From Dasypus novemcinctus (lineage: Eukaryota > Chordata > Mammalia > Cingulata > Dasypodidae): a stretch of 64,000 bases of DNA. Positions 1 to 9,968 of this stretch are shown here, piece after piece (the first letter of the stretch is position 1; the number at the start of each line of letters is the position of its first letter). The notes beneath the pieces are model-generated. The model saw only the letters and a program-made list of their open reading frames with translations, ran no database searches and was not told the DNA's origin. The position numbers and the translations under genes were made by a program. The stretch is from NCBI RefSeq assembly GCF_030445035.2, contig NC_080702.1:28288053-28352052 (forward strand), in the 5' to 3' direction.

Positions 1-504
1 AGCTGCCAGAGGCTGTGCCCTTCATTTTGCAGTGCTGTAGGGCATCGTTGGCAATATCTGAGATGAATTTCTGGGCAGCTAGGGAGATGAGCCGAATTAT
101 TCGTGGGTCTGAGGCCTCAAAGCCAGCACGGTTCAGATAGTAACCAGTCACTGCATCTGGGATTGTAGGCGTTTGTAATCCTCCAGCTGCATCAGGAAGT
201 CCACCAGAGGTGTGCTGGACACCACCGGCTTCACCTCTCCATTGGCTGCGCTCGGCAGTACGTAAACTCCGTTAGACATGGCACCCTCCGGGGGAGCCGC
301 CCCGCGCCGCCACGGGTCCCGTGCTCCCAGCCGTGGCTCCAGCCCCAGCCCCCCCGGCGCTGTCCCTGCGGGGCTGGCCTTGTTCTCCGCGGTGGCGCTG
401 GCAGGCAGCACGGCGGAGACCGAGAACGGGGGTGTCGGGCCCGGGGCCGAGGCGGCAGAGGCCGGCGCCGCCTTGGGGTCCGCGCCGGGGCCGCTGCAGC
501 TCAT
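1..504 (-). pseudogene. TAF10: TAF10 processed pseudogene (5' part; runs off left edge)
   Basis: Reading leftwards from an ATG at 504, the sequence encodes the N-terminus of TAF10, the 30-kDa TFIID/SAGA subunit: it opens MSCSGPGADPKAAPASAAS and continues into [19 protein letters not shown] and DFLMQLEDY. After LEDY two extra bases shift the frame. The rest of the histone-fold region ([19 protein letters not shown], then [20 protein letters not shown]) continues in another frame to position 1. The normal gene is split into about five exons. Here the segments are joined without introns, so this is a retrocopy. The low-complexity Ala/Pro segment is also shorter than in human TAF10, from memory. 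The frameshift would remove the histone fold from any product, so I call it non-functional. The 3' end lies outside the window. Confidence 0.85.
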
Positions 505-1129
505 CGTGCCGGTGGGAGAGGCGGCGAACCCCCGGAAGGCTTTTCTTGAAACCTAGTCTGGAGTTAGGAAACCTTCTCTATGGCCACCCTTGCCCTCATC
601 TCACATGTATCTCGAGACAAGTGAGAAGACTTGTTATGAAATACTAAGACTTTACGTCACGTTTCTTGGTAATAGTGTCATTCAGAAATATAGAGATGGA
701 CCCATACTGTTCCCCAGTCTTGGTCAGTGTTATTTTCCAGGACCACAGAACTCAGGTAAAATTCAACGTTGTCAGGCATCACATCATGTTTTTCCAGGGC
801 CTGCTTTGAAGCCATTTCCAGCTGGAGGGTTTCCATCACAAGCCAGGTCTATGCTTGATAGGAAACGTCCTTATGAATCCACACGATTACATTCTTCAGA
901 AAATTTCTCTGCGGTAACCCCAGGTGGCTGTGAGATGGGAGGGCAGAGGAAGCAGTATGAGGGCGGGCCTATGTCCTGGGGATACCCCACTGCCGCAGAA
1001 CATCAGCTCAGCATCCACCAGTACAATCACAAAGTCTTGCAACCTATGACGTCACAAAGGGAATCCCTGCCATGGCCTGCCCATAGGCGGCACCCACGCG
1101 GATTCCTGCCTATAGTCCCCATTCAACTG
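505..1129. other. No gene recognised; left flank of CpG island
   Basis: No repeat or conserved coding segment was recognised here. A 196-codon plus-strand open frame (590-1180) has no recognisable domain and is treated as chance. A perfect CRE palindrome, TGACGTCA, lies at 1047-1054 and may belong with the CpG-rich stretch to its right. Confidence 0.4.
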
Positions 1130-1720
1130 CGCCGATGCTCCCACACTCAGGCCTGCAGTCTTCATCTGCACATGCGCTGACCAGGCAGAGGCCTCTCCAC
1201 CTCAGCGCCTGCCTCATCTTTACTGCTCCAGGGCGGCTTTTCGGAGCCTCCTAGCTGCCGCAGGTGCCCTCTTCTCCCGGGGACTCGGCCCACCACGCGG
1301 AGCTCCGGCGCGCTCCCTGTAGGAATGGCGAGCTCAGCAGAAGGCTCTTCCAAGGCCGGAAGCCCAGCCGGTCAGATGACTCCCGGCATGCAATGCGACC
1401 CACCTCTAAGTCGGGTTCCGGCCTTTGGTGCCGTGTGCAGGCTCAGGAGGTGGAGACCCGGCTGGATCTTCGCTGAAGGGGCAGAGCGGAAATGATGCCG
1501 GTCACGGCCCCGCCCACCCTGGCGTCGCTTTTACGTCCTTCCTTGAGCGCCGGAAGTGGTTTCTCTGCGGTCAGGACTCTGGCGGTCCGCCAGCCGTCCC
1601 AATACCAGAGGCGCTCAGGGTCTCTCGGTGAGAAAGCGAAGGTTTTGGGTCGATGTTGGGGGTCATGGACAGGTGAGGATCCATTAGTGAAAGTGATGGT
1701 TACCGAGGGGACCGCAGGAG
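1130..1720. promoter_or_regulatory. CpG island, probable TATA-less promoter
   Basis: CpG dinucleotides are dense here and sparse in most of the window. Visible motifs are an SP1-like CCCCGCCC (1508-1515), an ETS/GABP-type CCGGAAGTG (1550-1558) and further GGAAG sites near 1354. A good splice-donor match (CAG|GTGAGG) follows at about 1671, with another (TCG|GTGAGA) near 1628, which suits a short non-coding first exon on the plus strand. ETS plus SP1 without TATA is common for housekeeping and KRAB zinc-finger promoters. No gene body follows on either strand within the window, so the target gene and direction are unknown. The zinc-finger gene at 59-62 kb is transcribed towards this island, so this is not its promoter. 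Confidence 0.5.
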
Positions 1721-2569
1721 GGGACGTAGTGGCTGAGGAGACGATGGATACCACTGCTGCCCCCCTGAAAGCCAAGTGTCAAATGGTCAAGTAGTGAGGG
1801 GTGCGTTTCTGGAAGAATTCTATACCAGCGTGAGGAGCTGGGACATCATAATGCCAGCCATTTGGGCCCCGATTGTCACCTCCGGCTTTCCTTTTGTGGT
1901 TCTTGTGGAGCGGGGCTTTTAGTGGTGTATGGGCTCAGAAGGTATGAAGTCGCCCTGTCAGGACAGCGCGAGTACCCTCCTTTGAGGAATTTTGTTTGGC
2001 AGCGAGGAGACACCCTTCTGTCACACTGGGGATGGGCGAGAGGAAAATTCACTGAAGAAGTGGATTTTGGCCTAGGATGAGGTTTGTGTAAAACCTCAGA
2101 GAATATGTGTTGTAACAGTTAGAGCCCAGTTATTCAAAAAGTGTTCATCTCTTCTCGTGTAACAGGCCTTCTCTTAGGTGCTGCAGTGAACGAATTTGTC
2201 CCCTTGAAGCCAACATTGTAGAAGACAAGAAACAAGACTAGAAAGAAAATATACAGTGTATCAGATGACGGTTAAGTTTAAGCAGCGAAAGTAAGCTGGG
2301 GAGGGTTGACGGGGGTCCAGGCTGTGTGTGCCTCAGGGCACATCTGTTGGAGTCTCAGGGGGCCATCATCTCTCAGGATTTGTCTTGGAGTTTGTGTGTA
2401 GACCGCAACCTGCATGTCACAGGGGCATGGTTTGTGTGATTTTATCGGTCTTTCTGCAGGGTTCTGTGTATATATCTGGGTGGGTTTTTGTGTCTGAGTG
2501 ATGGACTTTTGTCTTGGCAGGAGTCTTTGAGTGTGTCTCAGTGCATGACTGTGATCATCCTCTTTTTGT
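1721..2569. other. No gene recognised
   Basis: Right shoulder of the CpG island, grading into AT-rich sequence with a TTTTTG-type simple stretch at 2560-2590. I see no exon, RNA gene or assignable repeat. Confidence 0.35.
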
Positions 2570-2970
2570 TTTTGTTTTTGTTTTTTTTAAATAAGGATCT
2601 TTTTTTAAAAGATTTATTTATTTATTTCTCTCGCCTCCCCCCCCCACCCTGGTAGTCTGTTCTCTGTGTCTATTTGGTGCATCATCTTCTTTGTCCACTT
2701 CTGTTGTCAGCCGCACGGAAATCTGTTTCTTTTTGTTCTGTCATCTTGTTGTGTCAGCTCTCCGTGTGGGCGGCGACATTCTTAGGCAGGCTGCACTTTC
2801 TTTGGCGCTGGGCGGCTCTTCTTACAGGGTGCACTCCTTGCATGTGGGGCTTCCCTACGCAGGGGACACCCCTGCATGGCAGGGCACTCCTTGCGCGCAT
2901 CAGCACTGCGCATGGGCCAGCTCCACACGGGTCAAGGAGGCCCGGGGTTTGAACCACGGACCTCCCATGT
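2570..2970 (-). repeat. DAS SINE (tRNA-derived), 5'-trimmed head
   Basis: Minus-strand SINE with the T-rich complement of its A-tail at the left and the tRNA-like head at the right. The head stops at the ACATGGGAGGTCC segment, so the A box is missing while the B-box region is present. A 16-bp TSD (ATCATCCTCTTTTTGT) lies at 2554-2569 and 2971-2986. DAS is the xenarthran tRNA-derived SINE family and is the main taxonomic marker in this window. Confidence 0.9.
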
Positions 2971-3202
2971 ATCATCCTCTTTTTGTATGTTTCCCAGTCT
3001 GTGTGTACTATAACTGAAACACTCAGCAGGCCTGGGTGGACTTATGAGTTGTATTAATCTTTAATAAGTTGATTCTTGTTTTTAAGAAGATGGTTATTTG
3101 ATACTAAATTCTTCCAAAACATATCAGATTCATTTATATTAATTTTGTATAGGCTCCAGTATTTCATAGAGTACTAACTCCTACTTTAACAGCATGGTAT
3201 CC

Positions 3203-3500
3203 TGTCTTAGTTTGCCAGGGCTGCTATGACAAATCCCACAGAATGGGTTTACTTTAACAGGAATTTATTGACTTACAGCTTTGAAGGCTGAAAGTCCAAA
3301 ATCAAGGTGTTGGCAAGGCCATGATTTTTCCAAATATAGCATTCTGGTGATGGCAATCCTCCATCATGTGGCAATATTTCGCTCTGGCTTCTACTGATTT
3401 CCAAGTCTAATTTCCTTTACTTATAATGACTTTAGCCACATTGGATTAAGGCCTGCTCTCATTCAGTTTTGCCAAACTTCAATAAAGGCATCTTCAAAGA
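3203..3500 (-). repeat. Old MaLR/ERVL-type LTR fragment
   Basis: Begins TGTCTTAGTTTGCCAGGGCT, the reverse complement of the conserved 3' end shared by MaLR LTRs, followed by the expected GGCTTAAC/AATTTATT-like block. The right boundary is uncertain. It is a worn solo-LTR fossil with no internal region. Confidence 0.6.
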
Positions 3501-3837
3501 TCCTTTTTTTTATAAATTGATTGGCACCTGTAGGGCAGGAGGTTTGGACTTGAACTTGCCTTTTGTAGGACATGATTCCCCAGCACATAGCTTAGTAGCA
3601 GTTTAGACTACTTCAAAGGATTTTCTCTCAGCCAAATATTTTCCCAAATATCTTAACATTTACTCTAGGTTTCCAATACCTGCAATAGCTCCACCAGATA
3701 AACTCTTGAATGATAATTGTCATATGACACAATATTTTAGACAAATTACACAATTGACATCAAAATCAGTCTCACAGGTGCACTGAATGTCAGGTGGTTC
3801 CCCAATGCCCTGTGAATGACTCCTTTTTCCATAGGTA
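3501..3837. other. Unresolved, probably repeat-derived
   Basis: A T-rich break at 3506 followed by AT-rich sequence that I cannot assign. It may be the rest of the LTR to its left or a second old insertion. Confidence 0.3.
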
Positions 3838-4126
3838 ATTTATTAGTTTCCTAGGGCTGCTGTAACAAAGCACCACAAACTAAGTGGCTTAATGCAACAG
3901 AACTTTATTTTCTCACAGTTCTGGAGTGGAGAGAGCAGTCTAAAGTCAAGGTGTCAGCAGAGGCAGCCTCTCTGAAGGCTTTAGGAGAAGTTCCTTCCTT
4001 ACCTCCTCCTAGCTTCTGACTGTTACTGGCAATCCCTGGTGTTCCTTGGTTTATGGCAGCATAAGACCAGTTTACAAATAAGGTCACATTCACATATCTT
4101 TTTGGGTGACAAATTCAACCCATAAC
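3838..4126 (-). repeat. MLT1-type MaLR solo LTR
   Basis: Starts TTAGTTTCCTAGGGCTGCTG and ends near CAACCCATAACA. These are the reverse complements of the conserved MLT1 3' and 5' termini (TGTTATGGGTTGAAT at the sense start). It is shorter than usual and has no internal region. A mammal-wide ancient fossil. Confidence 0.75.
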
Positions 4127-5420
4127 AGATGTCAAAGAGCAACTACTACATGGCAGGAATATAAACAGTTTATTGTTTAGAATGAGTTTACTCAATTTTT
4201 GGAAAAATGAGTTTAAATTTGTTGTACTATTTTAGGGAGACTGTTTTCAAACATTTCAAATTCTTGTTTTTACTTGGCTAAAATAAGGTAATGCAAGGAA
4301 TGAGGAATAATTCCTGCATGAAGACGTCTTTATCCCTTGCCAGTTAGACATTCTTTCCCTTCTCTGACTTACCAGAGCTTCGCTGACCTAAAAGAGCCCA
4401 TAGTTTTTCCTTAGTTATGGCATGTTTCCTCTAACGCTAGCAAAAATTTTGTAAACAACTATTAGCTTGTTGCTTGCTGCACTAAATATATATTCTAATG
4501 TGCTGTGATCTGGGGGTTGGCTTGGATTTGTCTATTATAGGCAGTGAGTTTCCAAGTCTACTATGGTGCCTTTACTTTAGCAGAAAGCATAGGATAGCTG
4601 AATGGACAGCAGCTATCTGGGGTAAGTGTCCTTATGCATAAAAGACCTGAAGAGTGAAGGGAAGCCAGTTGCACAGGTACATTGCAGGCCTTTGTCCCAT
4701 ACAATTTGCTCAAGCAAATCATGTGGCCCAGCGCAAAGGGGAGAATTACGCTCTTTGCACCATGAGGAAAATGCTAGATTGTTTCACAGAGGATAGAAAT
4801 AATAGGATCAATAATCAATACCATTACACTATCATTTGAGAGCTGGGACTTCATTATGTCTCATAATTAAGGAGACTCGACCCCCTAATTCCTTTCCTTA
4901 AGTAGCCTTCCTTTTATGAAATAAGAATGGCATAATAAAATCTTATGTGCTTATTTCAGCAATTCTGAGATATTGTTACATCCATGAATATTTTGAAATA
5001 CAACTGCTTTTTTCGACATAACTACAATGCTATTACCACAGGTAAAAATGAAGTTATTTTGTGTGATCTATTTATCTTAAAAAAAAAAAAAGACAATAAA
5101 AAAGGGTGAAAAAATGAACAATTACCCTTAATATATTTAAATAAATATGTAAGTAGTGGTCAATTTCCCTACTTAATGCCATAATTTATATAAAGTTTGG
5201 TGTTGGCTCATTTGAATGGGGATTTAGTAAGATTCATATATTTCAATATATTGATTTGTCCTTTGTGTCCGCTAGTGTATTTTCATCTATATTTCCCACA
5301 TCATACATTTTTCTTTGTAATTTGTTTGTTGAATGTATAGATTGCATTGAAAATTTCAAGGAAATGGTTGTTTTTTTAATTATACTGCCCTTGTTTTGAA
5401 TTAAAGTTGGATTTTAGATT
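4127..5420. other. No gene recognised; AT-rich intergenic DNA
   Basis: AT-rich with short A-runs (for example near 5081). No ORF with family character and no repeat family could be assigned by eye. Confidence 0.35.
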
Positions 5421-6110
5421 TGGTGGCGGTCAGGTATGACACAAAGGGAAACTGAGACCATAATGCATAAGAAAAGATAGTGTGTAACTCACAGGTCCCA
5501 GAGAGAAGGGTGGGCTATAAGGGGTCGATGGGAAGCGTGATCAGCTTAGGGGGCTCAGCCAGCAGGGTGGGGAGCACACAGAGTGAGTGGGACCTGTGGG
5601 CTTGTCCCTTTATTGTGTCCAGGAATGGAGCTAGAAGATTTTCTGTGGGAGTCAAGGATTGGTTAGTTTAAAGCAGGAATTCTTAACCTTTTTTGTTCCA
5701 TGGACCCCTTTGCCAGTCGGATGAAAACCATGGACCCCTTACTCAGTCCACACTATACTGTGTGTTATTTAATATATATATCACACCTACACCAACACGT
5801 CCCCACAAGAATAATGTTTTTTTGAATTTCAACTCAAGTTCACAGACGCCTTGTTAAGAGACCCTGGTTAAAGCAAAGGCATATGGAAAAGGAAAGGGCC
5901 TGGAGGACTGAGGGCAGTAAGGATGATGAGCTCATCCTTTGGGACCAGCTGTGGGTTTTGGGTGAGGTGTGTGGGTGGCGTGGGTGGTAGCTAAAGATGT
6001 GATTTTTTTCTTTTGGGGAGTTTTATGCCCCAGAGCTGGAAAGCTGCTTATTAACTAGGCCAGAGGTCAGTGTAGAGGCAAATGGCTTAGCCGAAGTAAG
6101 ATAGATACCA
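5421..6110. other. Unassigned moderately GC-rich segment, possible old LTR
   Basis: Two blocks (5421-5665 and 5875-6110) flank a hAT-like insertion and look like one older element. Their composition and a CTTTATTG-type signal suggest an LTR fossil, but I recognise no family. Confidence 0.25.
5674..5865 (+). mobile_element. hAT-like non-autonomous DNA transposon (MITE), copy 1
   Basis: About 192 bp. The left end reads CAGGAATTCTTAACC. The right end, reverse-complemented, gives a similar (C)AGGGTCTCTTAAC, so short terminal inverted repeats of about 14 bp are visible. Flanking 8-mers GTTTAAAG (5666-5673) and GGTTAAAG (5866-5873) differ at one base, as expected for a hAT TSD. A second copy of the same family lies inverted at 61,370-61,564. 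The inside repeats CCATGGACCCCTT-type words and has no ORF. Confidence 0.7.
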
Positions 6111-6524
6111 AGGCAGCATGCAAAAATTTTTTTATAGTTATAACAGCCCTGATGTTATTTCACACCTTCTTTTGTTCCCTGCATTTGATGTTAATTTCAA
6201 GTTAGACCTACATACGTGACATATCAAGGTGAAGTTTTTTTATTTCATTTTTTATTTTAATAGCTATATAACTTTAAGAGAAACTGATAATATACGTAGT
6301 GATGGTTTTGAGGAGTGGGTCAAATTAAATTTTACTGTGATTGTGTGTGTGTGAATAATAACAAACTTTGCTTTTTTATTGACAAATCCAGTGAGATCTC
6401 AGTTCCCCAGAAAAGGCAAAGGCTGGTCCTGCCTTTGGTTCTTCCAGACCGTTACTATCTCCTTACACAGGGTTGGCCTATTGACTTTTTTGTTTTGTTT
6501 TCTTTTTGCTTGTTTTTGGTTTTT
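6111..6524. other. No gene recognised
   Basis: AT-rich sequence with a short TG run near 6343. Nothing supportable. Confidence 0.3.
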
Positions 6525-8658
6525 TAATTATATTAACCTTTATACTAACAAAGTCATAAAATGTAAAATTTTCCCATTTTAACCACTTCACTGAGTACAA
6601 TTGATAATATTAACTACATTCAGAATATTGTGCCACCACCATCCATTACCAAAACTTTTTCAGGTATAGAATCTCTATACCTATTAAGCAATAATTCCCA
6701 CCCCTCAACCCCTTAGTACTTAGTAACCTGTATCTACTTTCTGTCCATATGAATTTGCTTATTCTAGGTCTTTCATTCCATTCATTCCAAAAAGAAACAC
6801 CCAAACCTCTTACAACCCTTTATTATTGACACTTAGTGGTGTGGTACCTTTGTTACAATAGATGGAAGAGTATTAAAATATTAATGTTAACTGTATTCCA
6901 TTTTTGCATTAGGTATATTTTTTCCATATACCACTACCTTGTTATAGTGGTGTACATTTGTTCTAGTTCATGGAAGAATATTCTATTTGTACTATTAACC
7001 ACATTCATTGTTCACAACAGGGTTCACTACTGTATATAATCCCATGTTTTATCTTCTAGCTTTCTTTCTAGTGACATACAAGATTCTAAACTTCCCCTTT
7101 CAACTACAATCAAAGGCACAACTCAGTGCTGTTAATTACATTCACGATAATGTGCTCCCATCACCTCCATTCATTTCCAAACATTTACAATCAACTTTAT
7201 TAAAAATTCTGTACAAATTAAGCATCAGCTCCCCATTTTCTGCTCTCATTCTATCTTCGGTTAACCTGTATTAAAGATATTAACTCCATGAGTTTGCTAA
7301 CTATATTTAGTTCATATTATTGAAATTATGCAATATTTATGCTTTTGTGTCTGGCTTATTTCACTCAACATGATGTCTCCCGGGTTCATCCATGTTGTAT
7401 GCATCAGGACTTCATTTCTTCTTACAGTTGAATAATATTCCATTGTATGTATATACCACATTTTGTTTATCCATTCATCTCTTGATGGACACTTGGGTTG
7501 TTTCCACCTTTTGGTGATTGTGAATAATGCCACTATGAACATCAGTGTGCAAATATCTGTTCAAGTACCTACTTTCAGTTCTTCTGGGTATATACCTAAC
7601 ATTGGGATTTCTGGGTCATATGTTAGTTCTGTACTTTCTGAAGAACTGCCAAACTGTCTTGCACAGCAGCTGTACCATTTTACATTGCCACCATCAGTGA
7701 ATGAGTTTTCCTATTTCTCCACGTTGTCTCTAAACTTATTGTATTCTGTTTCTTTAATTGCAGCCATTCTAATGGGTGTGAAACGATATCCCATTGTGGT
7801 CTTGATTTGCATTTCCCTGATGGCTAATGATGTTGAGCATCTTTTCATGTGCTTTCTTGCCATTGTATACCTTCTTTGGAGAGAAGTCTATTCAAGTCTT
7901 TTGCCCATTTTTCAACTGGGTTGTCTTTTTGTTGTTAATGTGAAGGATTCCTTTATATCTTTGGATCTTAAATCTTTATTGAATATATGGTTTCTAAATA
8001 TTTTTCCCATTGTGTAGGTTGTTGTTTTATTTTCATGACAAAGTCATTTGAGAAGCAAAAGTTTTTAAGTTGATGAGATCCCATTTAACTATTTCTTGTC
8101 TTTTTGCTTGTGCTTTGAGGGTAAAGTCCAGGAAACCATTGCCTAACACTAGGTCCTGAAGATGCTTCCCGACATTTTCTTCTAGGAATTTGATTGTTCT
8201 GGCTCTTATATTTATATCTTTGATCCACTTTAAGTTGATTTTTGTACAAGATGTGAGGGAGAGCTCATCCTTCATTCTGTTGTAAATGGAGAACAAGTTT
8301 TCCCAGCACCATTTGTTGAAGAGACCGTTCCTTTCTAATTGAGTGGTCTCTGCCCCCTTGTCAAAAATCAGTTGGCCATAAATGTGAGAGATGATTTCTG
8401 AACTCCATTGGTCAATATTCCATTGGTCAATATTCTGTCCTTGTGCCAGTACCATGCTGTTTTGCTTACTGTGGCTTTGAAATAAATTTAAGATTGGGAT
8501 GTGTTCATCTTCCAGCTTCTTTTTCAAGATGGCTTTAACTATTCAGGGCCCCTTGCCCTTCCAAAATATTTGATGTTTGGCTCTTCCATTTCTGCAAATA
8601 AGGTTGATGTAATCTTGATTGAGATGGTGTTGAATCTGTAAATTGCTTTGGGTAGTTG
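6525..8658 (-). mobile_element. Old L1 LINE: 3'UTR and 3' half of ORF2
   Basis: Minus-strand ORF2 segments are readable: KWCWENLFSIYNRMKDE with KHLQDLVLGNGFLDF (about 8033-8527) and [18 protein letters not shown] near the ORF2 C-terminus (about 7312-7542). These are connection-domain and C-terminal L1 ORF2 motifs. The 3'UTR lies to the left. The reading frame is broken in several places. At 8658 the L1 match stops abruptly at a minisatellite array. L1 ORF1 in the same orientation resumes on the other side, so the two blocks are probably one element with its ORF2 5' part lost. Confidence 0.85.
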
Positions 8659-9968
8659 CCCTGAGAGCCTGATGAAGCTTCACACCCCTTTTCTCCCCTG
8701 CCTGGAGCAGGGATGGAACTGCAGATGTGGGCAGCAGTCTATGCTGTGCAGGTCCAAAATGACCACAGTTGCCCAGGTAGAGTGACATAGCACCAGCCCA
8801 CTTCTCCCCTGCCAGGGGAGAGAATGGACCCTCTGGAATGCCCAAAAATCTAATCCATGTGGGCCAAATGCACCTCCAGTTACTCTGAGAGGCTGAGGGA
8901 GTACTGTCCCTCCTGCCCTTTAGGGAGTGGGGATGGAACCACAGGTGCCCAAGAGTTCAGTCATTTAGGCCAAAAGTTCCTGCCACTGCCCAGAGAGGCT
9001 GAGGAATTACCAGCCCCCTCCTGTCCTATTGGGTGGGGATGGATTCATAGGCTCCCAACAGTTCAGTCCTTGTAGGCCAAAAGTACCTGCCCTTGACTGG
9101 AGAGGCTGAGGAAACACCAGCCCCCTGCTGTCCTATTAGGGGGTGTTGGTGGATCCATAGGCACCTATCAATTCAGTCCTTGTAGGCTGAAAGCAAGCTG
9201 CCATTGCCAAATGAGGCTGAGGAATCACCAATACCTTCCTATCCTATTAGGGGTTGGTGGTGGATTCACGGATGCCCAACATCCAGCCTTTCATTGCCCA
9301 GAGAGGCTGAGGAAACACCAGACCCCTCCTATGCTATTAGAGGGTGGGGGTGGATCCACAGGCACCCAGTACTTCAGTCTATGTAGGCCAAAGGTACTTG
9401 CCATTGCCTGGAAAGGCTGAGGAAACACCGGTCTGCACAACGACATGCCCTTTTGGTTGGCATGAACTTGACTATTGGGTGTCTGTGGCACCACTCACAT
9501 CCCTGATTGAACAAGAGTGGGGCAGTGTTTCCCTAGCCTCTCTGGGTAACTACAGGTGCTTTTGACCCACACAGACTGACTAGTTGTACACCTGTTGCTT
9601 CATCCCCATCCCCAAGTAGGATAAGAGGGAAGCTGTGTTTCCTCAGACATGCCAGGCAGCTGCAGGTACTTTTGGCCTGCATGGACTAGACTGGTGGGTA
9701 TCCCCTCAGCAGGATAGGAGGGGGCCAGTGTTTCCTCAACTGCAATTGCAGGTCCTTTCGGTCCTCAAAAACTGGTTTGTTGAGCACCTTCAATCCCATC
9801 TCTACCCGTCCTTCCCCATGGGATAGGAAGGGGCTAGTGTTTTTTCAGCCTTTCTGGGCTACGGCAGGTACTTTTAGCATGCACAGACTGGATACTTGAA
9901 CACCTGTCGCTCCACCCCTGGCCACCCCACCATAGATTGAAGGGAACTGGTATTTCCTCAGCCTGTCC
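8659..9968. repeat. About 107-bp minisatellite with inverted halves
   Basis: The left part (8659-about 9488) holds roughly 6.5 imperfect units. Each carries an AGGCCAAAAGTACCTGCC-like anchor, a GAGAGGCTGAGGAAACACC core and a CCTATTAGG block. Anchors start near 8749, 8860, 8967, 9074, 9184 and 9385. The steps are 107-111 bp, and the last step of 201 is two units with a small loss. From about 9488 to 9968 the same unit recurs in reverse complement (AGTGTTTCCTCAGCC, GCAGGTACTTTTGGCCT), about 4.5 units, with anchors near 9556, 9664, 9750 and 9866. Units are well diverged. There is no coding content. The last 50 bp before 10,020 look like an L1 3'UTR scrap. Confidence 0.8.

Noticed and set aside
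1-504. Functional TAF10 gene
   Set aside because: Exon segments are joined without introns and the frame shifts before the histone fold.
590-1180. 196-codon plus-strand open frame
   Set aside because: No recognisable domain, compositionally mixed and partly in the CpG-rich area where long chance frames are common.
8659-9968. CRISPR-like array
   Set aside because: Units are about 107 bp, imperfect, contiguous without unique spacers and in a mammalian genome; it is a minisatellite.
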